64,000 nucleotides of DNA from JAOEGB01 sp041262585 (GTDB lineage: Bacteria; Actinomycetota; Actinomycetes; Streptosporangiales; Streptosporangiaceae): the NCBI RefSeq assembly GCF_041262585.1, contig NZ_JBGCBZ010000003.1:124001-188000 (forward strand), written 5' to 3'. Made by a program: the position numbers and the translations under genes. Positions within the stretch are counted from its first letter, which is position 1; every line of letters starts with the position of its first letter. This document shows positions 8,874-16,347 of the stretch, piece by piece. The notes beneath the pieces were generated by a model. It was not told the origin of the DNA. It was given only the letters and a program-made list of their open reading frames with translations, and did no database searches.

Positions 8874-9473
8874 CCGTTCGTTAGCGGGGTCGGTGTCACC
8901 CACGAGGGCGCCGACGAGCGAGATCCAGTCCTCCTCAGTGGCGCCCTTCTTCGCGTGCGCTCCCATCCGCTGGGCCTCCTCCGTCGTCGGGAGGAACCCG
9001 ACGAGCAAGGCGGGCAGCAGCATCCGGCGGGCGAGCAACTCGGGCGCCGATATGCCGTACGGCCGGCGGACGACGGCCACGTTGACGCGGATCGCGTGTT
9101 CGTTGCCCGGAGGGACGCCCGGGCGGTCGGTCTCGACGGCGGAGAAGCGGAAGCCGTGGGCGAGGTCGCACCGCGCGCAGCCGGCAGGCCCCCTACCGAG
9201 CCGGTTTCCGCAGCCCTCGCAGGTGAGCCTGTCCAGCGCGGCGTCCACCACGCGCCAGTCGTGCCTGTCGGGCTCCTCGGCGATCATCGCGGCGATGCCA
9301 CGTTCATCGTCAGGTTCTACAGCGCCGAACTCGCCGGCGACGAGCTCCCGCCAGCCCTCCTCGACGATGTCGTCCACGAGGTCCCGGCAACGGGCGCAGT
9401 CAGGGGCCCCGCCATACTCCCAGGCGCCGCAGGCGGGACACCGCCTCAGCCTCCCGCCCACCACCGGTCGCAT
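8529..9473 (-). CDS. protein with two zinc ribbons, 3' end reading into the Uma2 gene
   Basis: The family is not recognised. The N-terminus carries a zinc ribbon CPACGAWEYGGAPDCARC (residues 12-29), and a second, CEGCGNRLGRGPAGCARC, follows at about 85-102. A region with GNEHAIRVNVAVVRRPYG and LLARRMLLPALLVGF comes next. ATG 9473 has GGAGG four nt upstream. The real coding sequence probably ends close to 8870: after LVGALVGDTDPANERST the remaining 115 or so residues are simply the antisense of the Uma2 gene. The native 3' end and stop therefore appear to have been lost, giving a 314-residue open frame. The N-terminal 200 residues look genuine. Confidence 0.65.
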   Translation of the reverse strand: MRPVVGGRLRRCPACGAWEYGGAPDCARCRDLVDDIVEEGWRELVAGEFGAVEPDDERGIAAMIAEEPDRHDWRVVDAALDRLTCEGCGNRLGRGPAGCARCDLAHGFRFSAVETDRPGVPPGNEHAIRVNVAVVRRPYGISAPELLARRMLLPALLVGFLPTTEEAQRMGAHAKKGATEEDWISLVGALVGDTDPANERSTCELPQVQVDVHLEPDVGLKPLPVDSRRDVGLHTRLQLEGVDDSALVLLLDAPEVPDSGVGVFDGLGDSVAVQRFWRCDLDDEVHVVGFERRRFETPQRSALHHEDVRLRTLP

Positions 9474-9576
9474 GGCACCTCCGTAGACCCGCGGATCCCG
9501 CCCGAACGGCCGTCATGGAGCGCCCGGCACCAGATCCCCGCCGGAACCGCCCGCCGGACGGACAGCCGCAGGCTAA

Positions 9577-9596
9577 CCCGCGTTCCGCGACGCGGG
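9577..9596 (-). terminator. weak hairpin downstream of uvrB
   Basis: A six-pair stem (cccgcg and cgcggg) with an 8-nt loop lies between the uvrB stop and the zinc-ribbon gene start. There is no T run, so this is only a candidate transcription end for uvrB. Confidence 0.3.
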
Positions 9597-9634
9597 CCAC
9601 CGGTTTCCCGGCGGGCCGGGCCGTACGGAACGGG

Positions 9635-11746
9635 TCACTTGACGCCCGCCTCGCGCATGTCGCGGACCTCGCGCTTGAGCTCCTTGATCTCGTCGCGCAG
9701 CCGGGCGGCCACCTCGAACTGGAGGTCGGCGGCCGCCGCGTGCATCTGCTCGGTGAGCGACTCAACCAGTGACTCCAGCTGGGCCCGGGGCATCTCCCCG
9801 GCGATGGACTTGGCGTGCTGCCCCACCGTCCGGGAGGCGAGGCCGGGGACGGGCGCCTTGCCGCGCGACTGCTGACGCCCTCCGCCGCCGATGAGCTGGG
9901 CGGTGTCCTCGTCCTCCCGGGCGAGGCTGTCGAGGATGTCGGCGATCTTCTTGCGGAGCGGCTGCGGGTCGATGCCGTTGGCCTGGTTGTAGGCGACCTG
10001 CTTGGCGCGGCGCCGGTTCGTCTCGTCGATCGCCCGCTCCATGCTGGGGGTGATCTTGTCGGCGTACATGTGCACCTGGCCGGAGACGTTTCGCGCGGCG
10101 CGGCCGATGGTCTGGATCAGCGACGTCTCCGACCGGAGGAAGCCCTCCTTGTCGGCGTCGAGGATCGACACCAGCGACACCTCGGGCAGGTCGAGGCCCT
10201 CACGGAGCAGGTTGATGCCGACGAGCACGTCGAACTCGCCCATCCGCAGCTCGCGCAGCAGCTCGATCCGGCGGAGGGTGTCGACCTCGCTGTGCAGGTA
10301 GCGGACCCGGATGCCGTTCTCCAGCAGGTAGTCGGTCAGGTCCTCCGACATCTTCTTGGTCAGCGTCGTGACCAGGACCCGCTCGTCCCTCTCCGTGCGG
10401 GCCCTGATCTCCTCCATGAGGTCGTCGATCTGCCCCTTGGTGGGCTTGACGACGACCTCCGGGTCGATCAGGCCGGTCGGGCGGATGACCTGCTCGACCA
10501 CCTCGCCCTTGCCGCGGCCCAGCTCGTACGGCCCGGGGGTGGCCGACAGGTAGACGGTCTGCCCGATCCGCTCCAGGAACTCCTCCCACTTCAGCGGGCG
10601 GTTGTCCATCGCGGACGGCAGGCGGAAGCCGTGCTCGACCAGCGTCCGCTTACGCGAGGCGTCGCCCTCGTACATGGCGCCGATCTGCGGCACCGTCTGG
10701 TGCGACTCGTCAAGCACGAGCAGGAAGTCCTCGGGGAAGAAGTCGAGCAGCGTGTGCGGCGCGGTGCCGGGATCGCGGCCGTCGATGTGGCGCGAGTAGT
10801 TCTCGATGCCGGCACAGGTGCCGATCTGGCGCATCATCTCGATGTCGTAGGTGGTGCGCATGCGCAGCCGCTGCGCCTCCAGCAGCTTGCCCTGCCGCTC
10901 CAGGCCGGCGAGGCGGTCCACCAGCTCGGCCTCGATGCCGGTGATCGCCCGCTCCATCCGCTCCGGTCCCGCGACGTAGTGGGAGGCCGGGAAGATGTGG
11001 AGCTCCTCGTCCTCGCTGATGACCTCGCCGGTCAGCGGGTGGAGGGTGGCGAGCTTCTCGATCTCGTCGCCGAACATCTCGATCCGGACGGCGAGCTCCT
11101 GGTACACCGGGATGACCTCGATCGTGTCCCCCCGCACCCGGAACGTGCCGCGGGTGAAGGCCAGATCGTTGCGGGCGTACTGCATGTCGACGAGCCTGCG
11201 CAGGAGCTGGTCGCGCTCGACCTCCTGGCCGACCTTGAGGCCGACCATCCGGTCCACGTACTCCTGCGGGGTGCCCAGGCCGTAGATGCACGAGACGGAG
11301 GCGACCACGACCACGTCGCGCCGGGACACCAGCGACCACGTGGCCGAGTGGCGCAGCCGCTCGACCTCCTCGTTGATCGAGGAGTCCTTCTCGATGTAGG
11401 TGTCGCTCTGCGGGACGTACGCCTCGGGCTGGTAGTAGTCGTAGTACGACACGAAATACTCGACCGCGTTGTTGGGAAGCATCTCGCGCAACTCGTTGGC
11501 GAACTGGGCGGCGAGCGTCTTGTTCGGCTGCATGACCAGCGTGGGCCGCTGAAGCCGCTCGATCAGCCACGCCACGGTCGCCGTCTTGCCGGTGCCCGTC
11601 GCGCCCAGCAGGACGTTGTCCTTCTCCCCCGCCCTGACGCGGCGCTCCAGCTCCTCGATCGCCGCGGGCTGGTCGCCGGAAGGGGTCATCTCGGTGACGA
11701 CCTCGAAGGGCGCCACCTTGCGCTGCAGGTCCGTTACCGGTCTCAT
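9635..11746 (-). CDS. uvrB: excinuclease ABC subunit B
   Basis: UvrB is the damage-verification helicase-like subunit of the UvrABC nucleotide excision repair complex. It shows Walker A GATGTGKT, the beta-hairpin region YYDYYQPEAYVPQSDTYIEK, the helicase motif DESHQTVPQIGAMYEGD, RAARN in IGRAARNVSG, and the C-terminal UVR coiled-coil LQFEVAARLRDEIKELK that binds UvrC. I choose ATG 11746, giving 703 residues; the extra N-terminal codons to 11800 are not conserved in the family. It stands alone here. A divergent region of about 170 bp separates it from the decayed gene island. Confidence 0.97.
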   Translation of the reverse strand: MRPVTDLQRKVAPFEVVTEMTPSGDQPAAIEELERRVRAGEKDNVLLGATGTGKTATVAWLIERLQRPTLVMQPNKTLAAQFANELREMLPNNAVEYFVSYYDYYQPEAYVPQSDTYIEKDSSINEEVERLRHSATWSLVSRRDVVVVASVSCIYGLGTPQEYVDRMVGLKVGQEVERDQLLRRLVDMQYARNDLAFTRGTFRVRGDTIEVIPVYQELAVRIEMFGDEIEKLATLHPLTGEVISEDEELHIFPASHYVAGPERMERAITGIEAELVDRLAGLERQGKLLEAQRLRMRTTYDIEMMRQIGTCAGIENYSRHIDGRDPGTAPHTLLDFFPEDFLLVLDESHQTVPQIGAMYEGDASRKRTLVEHGFRLPSAMDNRPLKWEEFLERIGQTVYLSATPGPYELGRGKGEVVEQVIRPTGLIDPEVVVKPTKGQIDDLMEEIRARTERDERVLVTTLTKKMSEDLTDYLLENGIRVRYLHSEVDTLRRIELLRELRMGEFDVLVGINLLREGLDLPEVSLVSILDADKEGFLRSETSLIQTIGRAARNVSGQVHMYADKITPSMERAIDETNRRRAKQVAYNQANGIDPQPLRKKIADILDSLAREDEDTAQLIGGGGRQQSRGKAPVPGLASRTVGQHAKSIAGEMPRAQLESLVESLTEQMHAAAADLQFEVAARLRDEIKELKREVRDMREAGVK

Positions 11747-11915
11747 CGGTCGCTCACCACTCCTCGTTCCTCTGCATAACCTACGCGCGCCCACCGACAA
11801 TTCCGGTGCGACCGTCGCACGCGAGAGGGCCGTCCCGCGCGGAAGCCGGACGACATCAGCGGTCTTGGCCCGGTCATGACGCTCTCGTTACCATGCGAGG
11901 GGGCGACACGGACGG

Positions 11916-12757
11916 ATGCGGGGCCGACCTATGGCGGGGTTCAAGCAGGCCGTCGGGCGTTCCCTGACGTGGGCGGCCAAGAACGTCGACGGGGCGATCG
12001 CGCTCGTCCTGGCCGTCGTCGTGGGCGGGCTCGGTGTCCTGCCCGATTCCGTGATCCCCGACAAGGGGAACTGGAAGTCCCAGCTTGTCAGCGGCACGAC
12101 CCTGGTCATTCTGGCGCTCGTCGCCACCGCGCTCCTGCGCGACCGGGTCCGGCAGGAGCCCGTCGAGGACGCGATCAACGCGACCTCGGGACTCCTCGCG
12201 GAGCTGCCCGGGCGGCTGCGCCGCCTCGACGAGCTGGAGAGCCTGGTGGCCGGCACCAGGAGGGCCCTGGAGGACATGTCTATCGTCCGGGTCCTGGGCA
12301 GCCGGCATGAGATCACCCAGGCTCACGCCGACACGCGGCGCGGCACCGACCGGTAAATCTTCAAGGGCGGCACGGGCACCTACATCCGGGCGGTGACCCT
12401 CCCGGAGTGCGTCGCGGCGGCCAGGCGGGAGAAGCGGCACCTCACGATGCGACTGGAGATCATCGACCCGTCCTACGCGAGGCGTACGCCCACTATCGCC
12501 GGTCGCTGTCCGACCGCCCCGACGGCAGGGGCGAGCTGTGGACGACCGAGCGCGCCCGCAAGGAGTCGTTCGCGACCGTCCTTGCCACGTTCTGGTACCG
12601 GCAGCGGTACGGCCTGCTGGACATCGGGGTGGGCCTGTCGGCCACGATGACGACGTTCCGGTGGGACCTGTCCAGTCACGCGGTGATCATCACGGTGGAG
12701 GACCCCAACCGCGCCCTGACGGCCCTAAGCGGGACGTTCTACTACGAGAGCTGCGGG
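11916..12757 (+). pseudogene. decayed actinobacterial membrane protein gene
   Basis: The first part (11916-12353) encodes 146 residues with two hydrophobic segments (GAIALVLAVVVGGLGVLP and TTLVILALVATALL) and a cytoplasmic helix ending HADTRRGTDR. After a TAA the same frame continues seamlessly as IFKGGTGTYIRAVTLPECVA and on to LEIIDPS. A one-base frameshift near 12470 then leads to REAYAHYRRSLSDRPDG and on through SSHAVIITVEDPNRAL to FYYES. This reads as one former gene of about 280 residues, a family I recall from actinobacteria without a known function. It is broken by a stop (probably once Trp) and a frameshift. Only the 146-residue part could still be expressed. Confidence 0.7.
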
Positions 12758-13029
12758 CGCCGCTGCTGTGCTGGGCGATGCTCGCGCGCGGCGACATCGA
12801 CGGGATGATCGGCTACCGCGCGGAGGGGCTCGACCTGCCCGCCGGGGCCCTGATCGCGCGGGAGGCCGGCGTGGAGATCCGCCGGCTCGACGGCGGTCTT
12901 TTCGAGGCGTCCGGCGACGGCCCGCCAGAGGACCGCAGCTTCGTCGCCGCGCCGCCCGCCCTGATCGGCGGCCTGATCGACCTGGTCGCCGAGGCCCGCC
13001 GCCTGGCCCCCGCCCTGCCGCTCTGCTGA
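12758..13029 (+). pseudogene. C-terminal fragment of an inositol monophosphatase-like gene
   Basis: In a third frame the sequence reads LRAPLLCWAMLARGDIDGMI followed by GYRAEGLDLPAGALIAREAG. It resembles the C-terminal third of inositol monophosphatase-family enzymes, including the metal-ligand segment (W/L)Dx(A/P)AGALI. The catalytic N-terminal two thirds are absent, so no activity is expected. It joins directly onto the end of the preceding decayed gene, implying a deletion that fused two unrelated genes. Confidence 0.55.
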
Positions 13030-13120
13030 CCGGCTCCCGAACCCCCCGCTGATCACCCGCCGAGGCCCGGCGCCTGGCCTCCGGCCGCGATGCCGTCGAG
13101 GACCCGTTCCAGCCCCTTCG

Positions 13121-13296
13121 GTGGAGGCCGCCTTCCTGTTAGCCTTCGCGAGCTACAGCTACCCGTACTCGCCGGACCCGCCGTACCACCTCGATCTGGC
13201 CGCCCACGGCGTCGTCCGATGCCTGCCGGACGGGTCGTGGCGGCCCAAAGGAGGCGTTCCACTCGTACGGCGCCTGGGGCGCGGGGTCAGCTCGTT
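13121..13296 (+). pseudogene. possible fragment of an unidentified gene
   Basis: A non-random frame reads FASYSYPYSPDPPYHLDLAA then HGVVRCLPDGSWRPK. A shifted frame then gives EAFHSYGAWGAGSAR before a TAG at 13294 that overlaps the end of the convergent permease gene. The aromatic-rich text looks like real protein with one frameshift, but I do not recognise the family. The stretch from 13030 to 13120 holds nothing I can identify. Confidence 0.3.
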
Positions 13297-14483
13297 AGCA
13301 GCAGGGCGCCGACCGTGGCGGTGAGGCCGACCGCGGCGAGCCCCGCGCCGGTGGCCATGAACTTCCCGAGCGGGACCGGGACGTCGCGGCGGCGGCACCA
13401 CTCAAACCACAGCAGGGTGGCGAGCGAGCCCCACGGGGTGACAACCGGGCCCAGATTGGTGCCGATGAGCAGCGACAGCAGCTGGGTGTGGTTGGCCACC
13501 GGAATGACCTGCTCTCCCGCGACGTAGGCGGGCAGGTTGTTCACCAGGTTGGACAGCCCCGCCCCGGCGGCGGCCGCCCGGTAGGGCCCGTCGCCGTCGC
13601 CGTCGGTCCCGATGATCGCGCTCATCACGTCGGCCAGGCCGAACCTGCTGAGCGTCGGCACCACGAGGAACAGGCCCGTGACGAAGACCAGGAGCCGCCA
13701 GGGGATGAGGCTCCAGACGAGCTTCGAGCGGTCCCGCCAGGCGAACGCGGCGACCACGGCGACCGCCGCGACCAGGGCCGCCACCTCGATCCGCAGCCCG
13801 GCCAGGATCGCGCCGATGAAGAGCACGCAGGCCGTGCCGGCGACCGTGAAAAGCAGCGGGTCGTCCACCGCCGGAGCGGGCGGCGGCACGTAGCGGTCCT
13901 CGCCCCGCTCCCCGCGCCGCCAGAAGAAGACCCACAGGAAGGCCATCGTGACCGCGACGGCGACCAGCTCGGGCGCCCACATCCGGGCGGCGAACTGCCG
14001 TGCGCCGAGCGCCACCCGGTTCATCGCGAGGAGGTTGGTGAGGTTGGAGACCGGCAGGAGCAGGCTGGCAGTGTTCGCCAGCCACACCGTGGTCATCGCC
14101 AGCGGCAGCGGCGCGATCTTGGCCCGGGGGGCGAGGGCCAGCATGACAGGGGTGAGCAGCACAGCCGTCGTGTCCAGGTTCAGAAATATCGTGACCAGCG
14201 ACGCGAAAGCCGTACACAGCAAGAAAAGGGCTGGATAGCTGCCGCGGCCGACGATGGCGATCCGGGTCGCGATGACGTCGAAGACCTGGGCTTCCTTGGT
14301 CAGCTCCGCGAGGACGATCACCGCGCCGAGGAACAGCAGCAGGGGCGCGATGCGGTCGACGCTCTCCCTGGCGGTCGCCGCGGGCAGCAGCCCGGTGGCC
14401 ACGAACACCAGGCCGGCGGCCAGCAGGCCGATCCGGATCCAGTCGAGAACGCTCAGCCGCCGCAGCCCACCCGCCACGAGCAC
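13287..14483 (-). CDS. ArsB/NhaD-type (SLC13-like) anion permease
   Basis: The 398-residue polytopic membrane protein has about eleven hydrophobic segments. Hallmarks of the ion-transporter superfamily are TIFLNLDTTAVLLTPVML, the paired AMTTVWLANTASLLLPVSN, and the second repeat LSNLVNNLPAYVAGEQ with LIGTNLGPVVTPWGSLATLL. It probably moves arsenite, an organic or inorganic anion, or exchanges Na+/H+. No arsR or arsC gene is adjacent, so an arsenic role is not supported by context. The start is GTG 14483 or a nearby GTG. It is the only intact gene in the decayed island between uvrB and coaE. Confidence 0.85.
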   Translation of the reverse strand: MLVAGGLRRLSVLDWIRIGLLAAGLVFVATGLLPAATARESVDRIAPLLLFLGAVIVLAELTKEAQVFDVIATRIAIVGRGSYPALFLLCTAFASLVTIFLNLDTTAVLLTPVMLALAPRAKIAPLPLAMTTVWLANTASLLLPVSNLTNLLAMNRVALGARQFAARMWAPELVAVAVTMAFLWVFFWRRGERGEDRYVPPPAPAVDDPLLFTVAGTACVLFIGAILAGLRIEVAALVAAVAVVAAFAWRDRSKLVWSLIPWRLLVFVTGLFLVVPTLSRFGLADVMSAIIGTDGDGDGPYRAAAAGAGLSNLVNNLPAYVAGEQVIPVANHTQLLSLLIGTNLGPVVTPWGSLATLLWFEWCRRRDVPVPLGKFMATGAGLAAVGLTATVGALLLTS

Positions 14484-14599
14484 ACCCTACACAGAGGTGA
14501 TCGAAGCACTCCAAACCCTCGGCCACAGCGGCAATACTGGCCTCATGACTCAACCGACCTCGGCGACCTCGGCGACGTGGCCGGTCGCATGAGCGGACG

Positions 14600-15172
14600 C
14601 GCGGATGCGCCGACGAGCGCTGGGCCACGTGGATCGCCTGGCAACTGGAGTCCGCGGGCTACCGCACGATGCTCCAGGCGTGGGACTTCGTGCCGGGAAC
14701 CAACTTCATCGACTTCATGGACCGGGGCGTCAGCGAGGCGGATCTCGTCGTCGCGGTGCTGAGCCGCAACTACCTCCAGTCGCGGTACGGCAGGCTGGAA
14801 TGGCAGGCCGCGCTGCGCGCCGACCCGGACAACCGTCCAACAAACTCGTCACGGTCCGGCTGGAGGACTGCCCGCTCGAAGGGCTTCGCCACCTGCGAGG
14901 CCGACGACGTCCGCCCGCAGCCGCCGTACTGGCCGAAGTGGCGTCACTTCTCCAACCTGTTCAAGGAGCTCTTCCAGGGGCTGGACGGCCCGGCGTTCGA
15001 CAGCGCCCAGCCGTGGACGCTGTTCGACCTGCCCGAGCTGAGGGTGGCCGTCGCGGGGCTGAACTCGACGATCGCGATGAGCCACCGCGAGGAGGACAAC
15101 CACGGGTACATCGGCGAGGCCCAGGCGCGCAAAACACCAGGTGGGAGGGTGCATGCGGGAACACGTGCATGA
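14600..15172 (+). pseudogene. remnant of TIR-domain and metallophosphoesterase coding sequence
   Basis: The frame reads DERWATWIAWQLESAGYRTM, LQAWDFVPGTNFIDFMD, and then AVLSRNYLQSRYGRLEWQAA. This is a bacterial TIR domain retaining the putative NADase glutamate (RLEWQAAL). The first beta strand and start are missing. A frameshift near 14830 moves KLVTVRLEDCPLEGL into another frame. From about 14895 the text becomes PPYWPKWRHFSNLFKELFQG and LPELRVAVAGLNSTIAMSHR, a mid-to-late piece of a calcineurin-like metallophosphoesterase lacking its GNHD motif. The frame stops soon after GYIGEAQAR. I infer a former TIR plus phosphoesterase effector gene with an internal deletion; it is not functional now. 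Confidence 0.6.
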
Positions 15173-15176
15173 TCAC
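15157..15176. repeat. dispersed palindromic element overlapping the coaE stop
   Basis: The sequence gggaacacgtgcatgatcac is one copy of an element also found near 51281, 51331, 60501 and 60568. Read on the minus strand it begins GTGATCATGCACG, and the coaE stop codon TGA (15175-15173) is the TGA of this core. It lies in the convergent junction between coaE and the TIR remnant. Confidence 0.6.
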
Positions 15177-15772
15177 CCCCGAGGTTGGGCGCGGAGGTCG
15201 GACCAGATCTTGGACACCTGGGCGTCCAGGACGTCCAGGGACCCCTCGTTGTCGATCACGATGTCGGCGACCTTGAGGCGGTCCTCCCGGGAGGCCTGGG
15301 CGGCGATCCGCGCCCGAGCGTCTTCATCCGACATGTCCCGATATTTACGGAGACGTTCCAGGCGGATCTCGTCGGAGGCGTCCACGACGATCACCACGTC
15401 GTACAGCGGCGCGAGGTTGTTCTCCGCCAGGAGCGGGACATCGTAGACGACGATCGCCCCGTCGGGGGCGGCCCGCTGGAGCTCCCCCACCCGCGCGCCC
15501 ACCTTCGGATGGACGATGCCGTTGAGGATCTTGAGCTTGTCCGGGTCGGCGAAGACGATGGACCCGAGCCTCTCGCGGTCGAGCGTCCCGTCCGGGCGGA
15601 GCACGCCTTCACCGAAGGCCTCGACGATCTCCGCGAGCCCCGGCGTGCCGGGCTCCACCACCTCGCGGGCGATCTTGTCGGCGTCGATGACGACCGCGCC
15701 GCGCTCCGCGAGCCTCTTGGAGACCTCGCTCTTCCCCGACCCTATGCCGCCTGTGAGGCCAACCTTCAGCAC
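15173..15772 (-). CDS. coaE: dephospho-CoA kinase
   Basis: CoaE phosphorylates the 3'-hydroxyl of dephospho-CoA, the final step of coenzyme A synthesis. The 199-residue protein has the P-loop LTGGIGSGKSEVSK, the DADKIAREVVEPG segment that contacts substrate, and the lid and core motifs VVYDVPLLAENNLAPLYDVVIVV and RIAAQASREDRL. The GTG start at 15772 overlaps the upstream acetyltransferase stop by 7 nt, so the two are coupled. The rpsA-coaE-uvrB order is conserved in actinobacteria. Some family members carry an extra C-terminal GrpB-like domain, which is absent here. Confidence 0.96.
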   Translation of the reverse strand: MLKVGLTGGIGSGKSEVSKRLAERGAVVIDADKIAREVVEPGTPGLAEIVEAFGEGVLRPDGTLDRERLGSIVFADPDKLKILNGIVHPKVGARVGELQRAAPDGAIVVYDVPLLAENNLAPLYDVVIVVDASDEIRLERLRKYRDMSDEDARARIAAQASREDRLKVADIVIDNEGSLDVLDAQVSKIWSDLRAQPRG

Positions 15773-16284
15773 GCCCGAAGCCTATCCGCGTCGCGGCGGA
15801 GATGGACCAGCGTGAGATGGTCCTGCAGGCGCTCCCTGCTCGTCTCGCGGTAGCCGAGGCGGCGGTAGAGCCGCAGATTGCCGCCGGACAGGTGGCCGGT
15901 GAACAGGTCGAACGCCGTCGCCTCCGGCACCGCCTCATGGAGGGCGGCCAGCAGGGCGCCGCCGATCCCCTGGCCCTGCCGGTCGGGGGCGACGACGAGG
16001 CGGCCGACGAGGCAGGTGGAGCCGGACAGCCGCCCGCGGACGGAGCCGACGATCCGGGGCCCCGCCATCGCCTTCAGCACGACGCCGGTCTCGACGACGT
16101 CGCGGACCTGGTCGAGGGATTCGACGAGCGGCCCGATGAAGGGGTCGCCGTACAGCTGGGCCTCGGTCACGTACGCCGCCCGCTGAAGGGTGAGGATCTC
16201 CCCCGCGTCGCCGGGCAGCGCCCGCTCGATGCCCACCACGTCCACCACGACGTCCACCACGACATCCCCCACGCTCTCCATCAC
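15766..16284 (-). CDS. GNAT family N-acetyltransferase
   Basis: The 172-residue protein has the GNAT acetyl-CoA motif A in VGRLVVAPDRQGQGIGGALL and the following helix with NLRLYRRLGYRE. The fold is probably complete from about residue 17. The acceptor substrate is unknown. The first 17 residues are an odd Val/Asp-rich stretch (VGDVVVDVVVDVVG) encoded by a short 12-bp tandem repeat, so a later start just before IERALPGDAGE may be used. The gene overlaps coaE and lies downstream of the rpsA terminator. Confidence 0.85.
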   Translation of the reverse strand: MMESVGDVVVDVVVDVVGIERALPGDAGEILTLQRAAYVTEAQLYGDPFIGPLVESLDQVRDVVETGVVLKAMAGPRIVGSVRGRLSGSTCLVGRLVVAPDRQGQGIGGALLAALHEAVPEATAFDLFTGHLSGGNLRLYRRLGYRETSRERLQDHLTLVHLRRDADRLRAC

Positions 16285-16305
16285 GCGGTCACCCTATGAC
16301 ACGAA

Positions 16306-16329
16306 AAGGCCCCGCCGAAGCGGGGCCTT
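16306..16329 (-). terminator. rho-independent type hairpin after rpsA
   Basis: A perfect 10-bp stem (aaggccccgc and gcggggcctt) with a CGAA tetraloop lies 18 bp past the rpsA stop. It continues into TTTCGTG on the minus strand, a strong intrinsic terminator for rpsA. Confidence 0.85.
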
Positions 16330-16347
16330 CCGTCGTGATCTGAGTGA

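Noticed and set aside
9815..11779. Long rightward open frame
   Set aside because: It lies antisense to uvrB and shows no domain or membrane pattern of its own.
13287..14483. Arsenite pump (arsB) interpretation for the permease
   Set aside because: No arsR, arsC or arsenic-linked genes are present, so only the broad permease family is supported.
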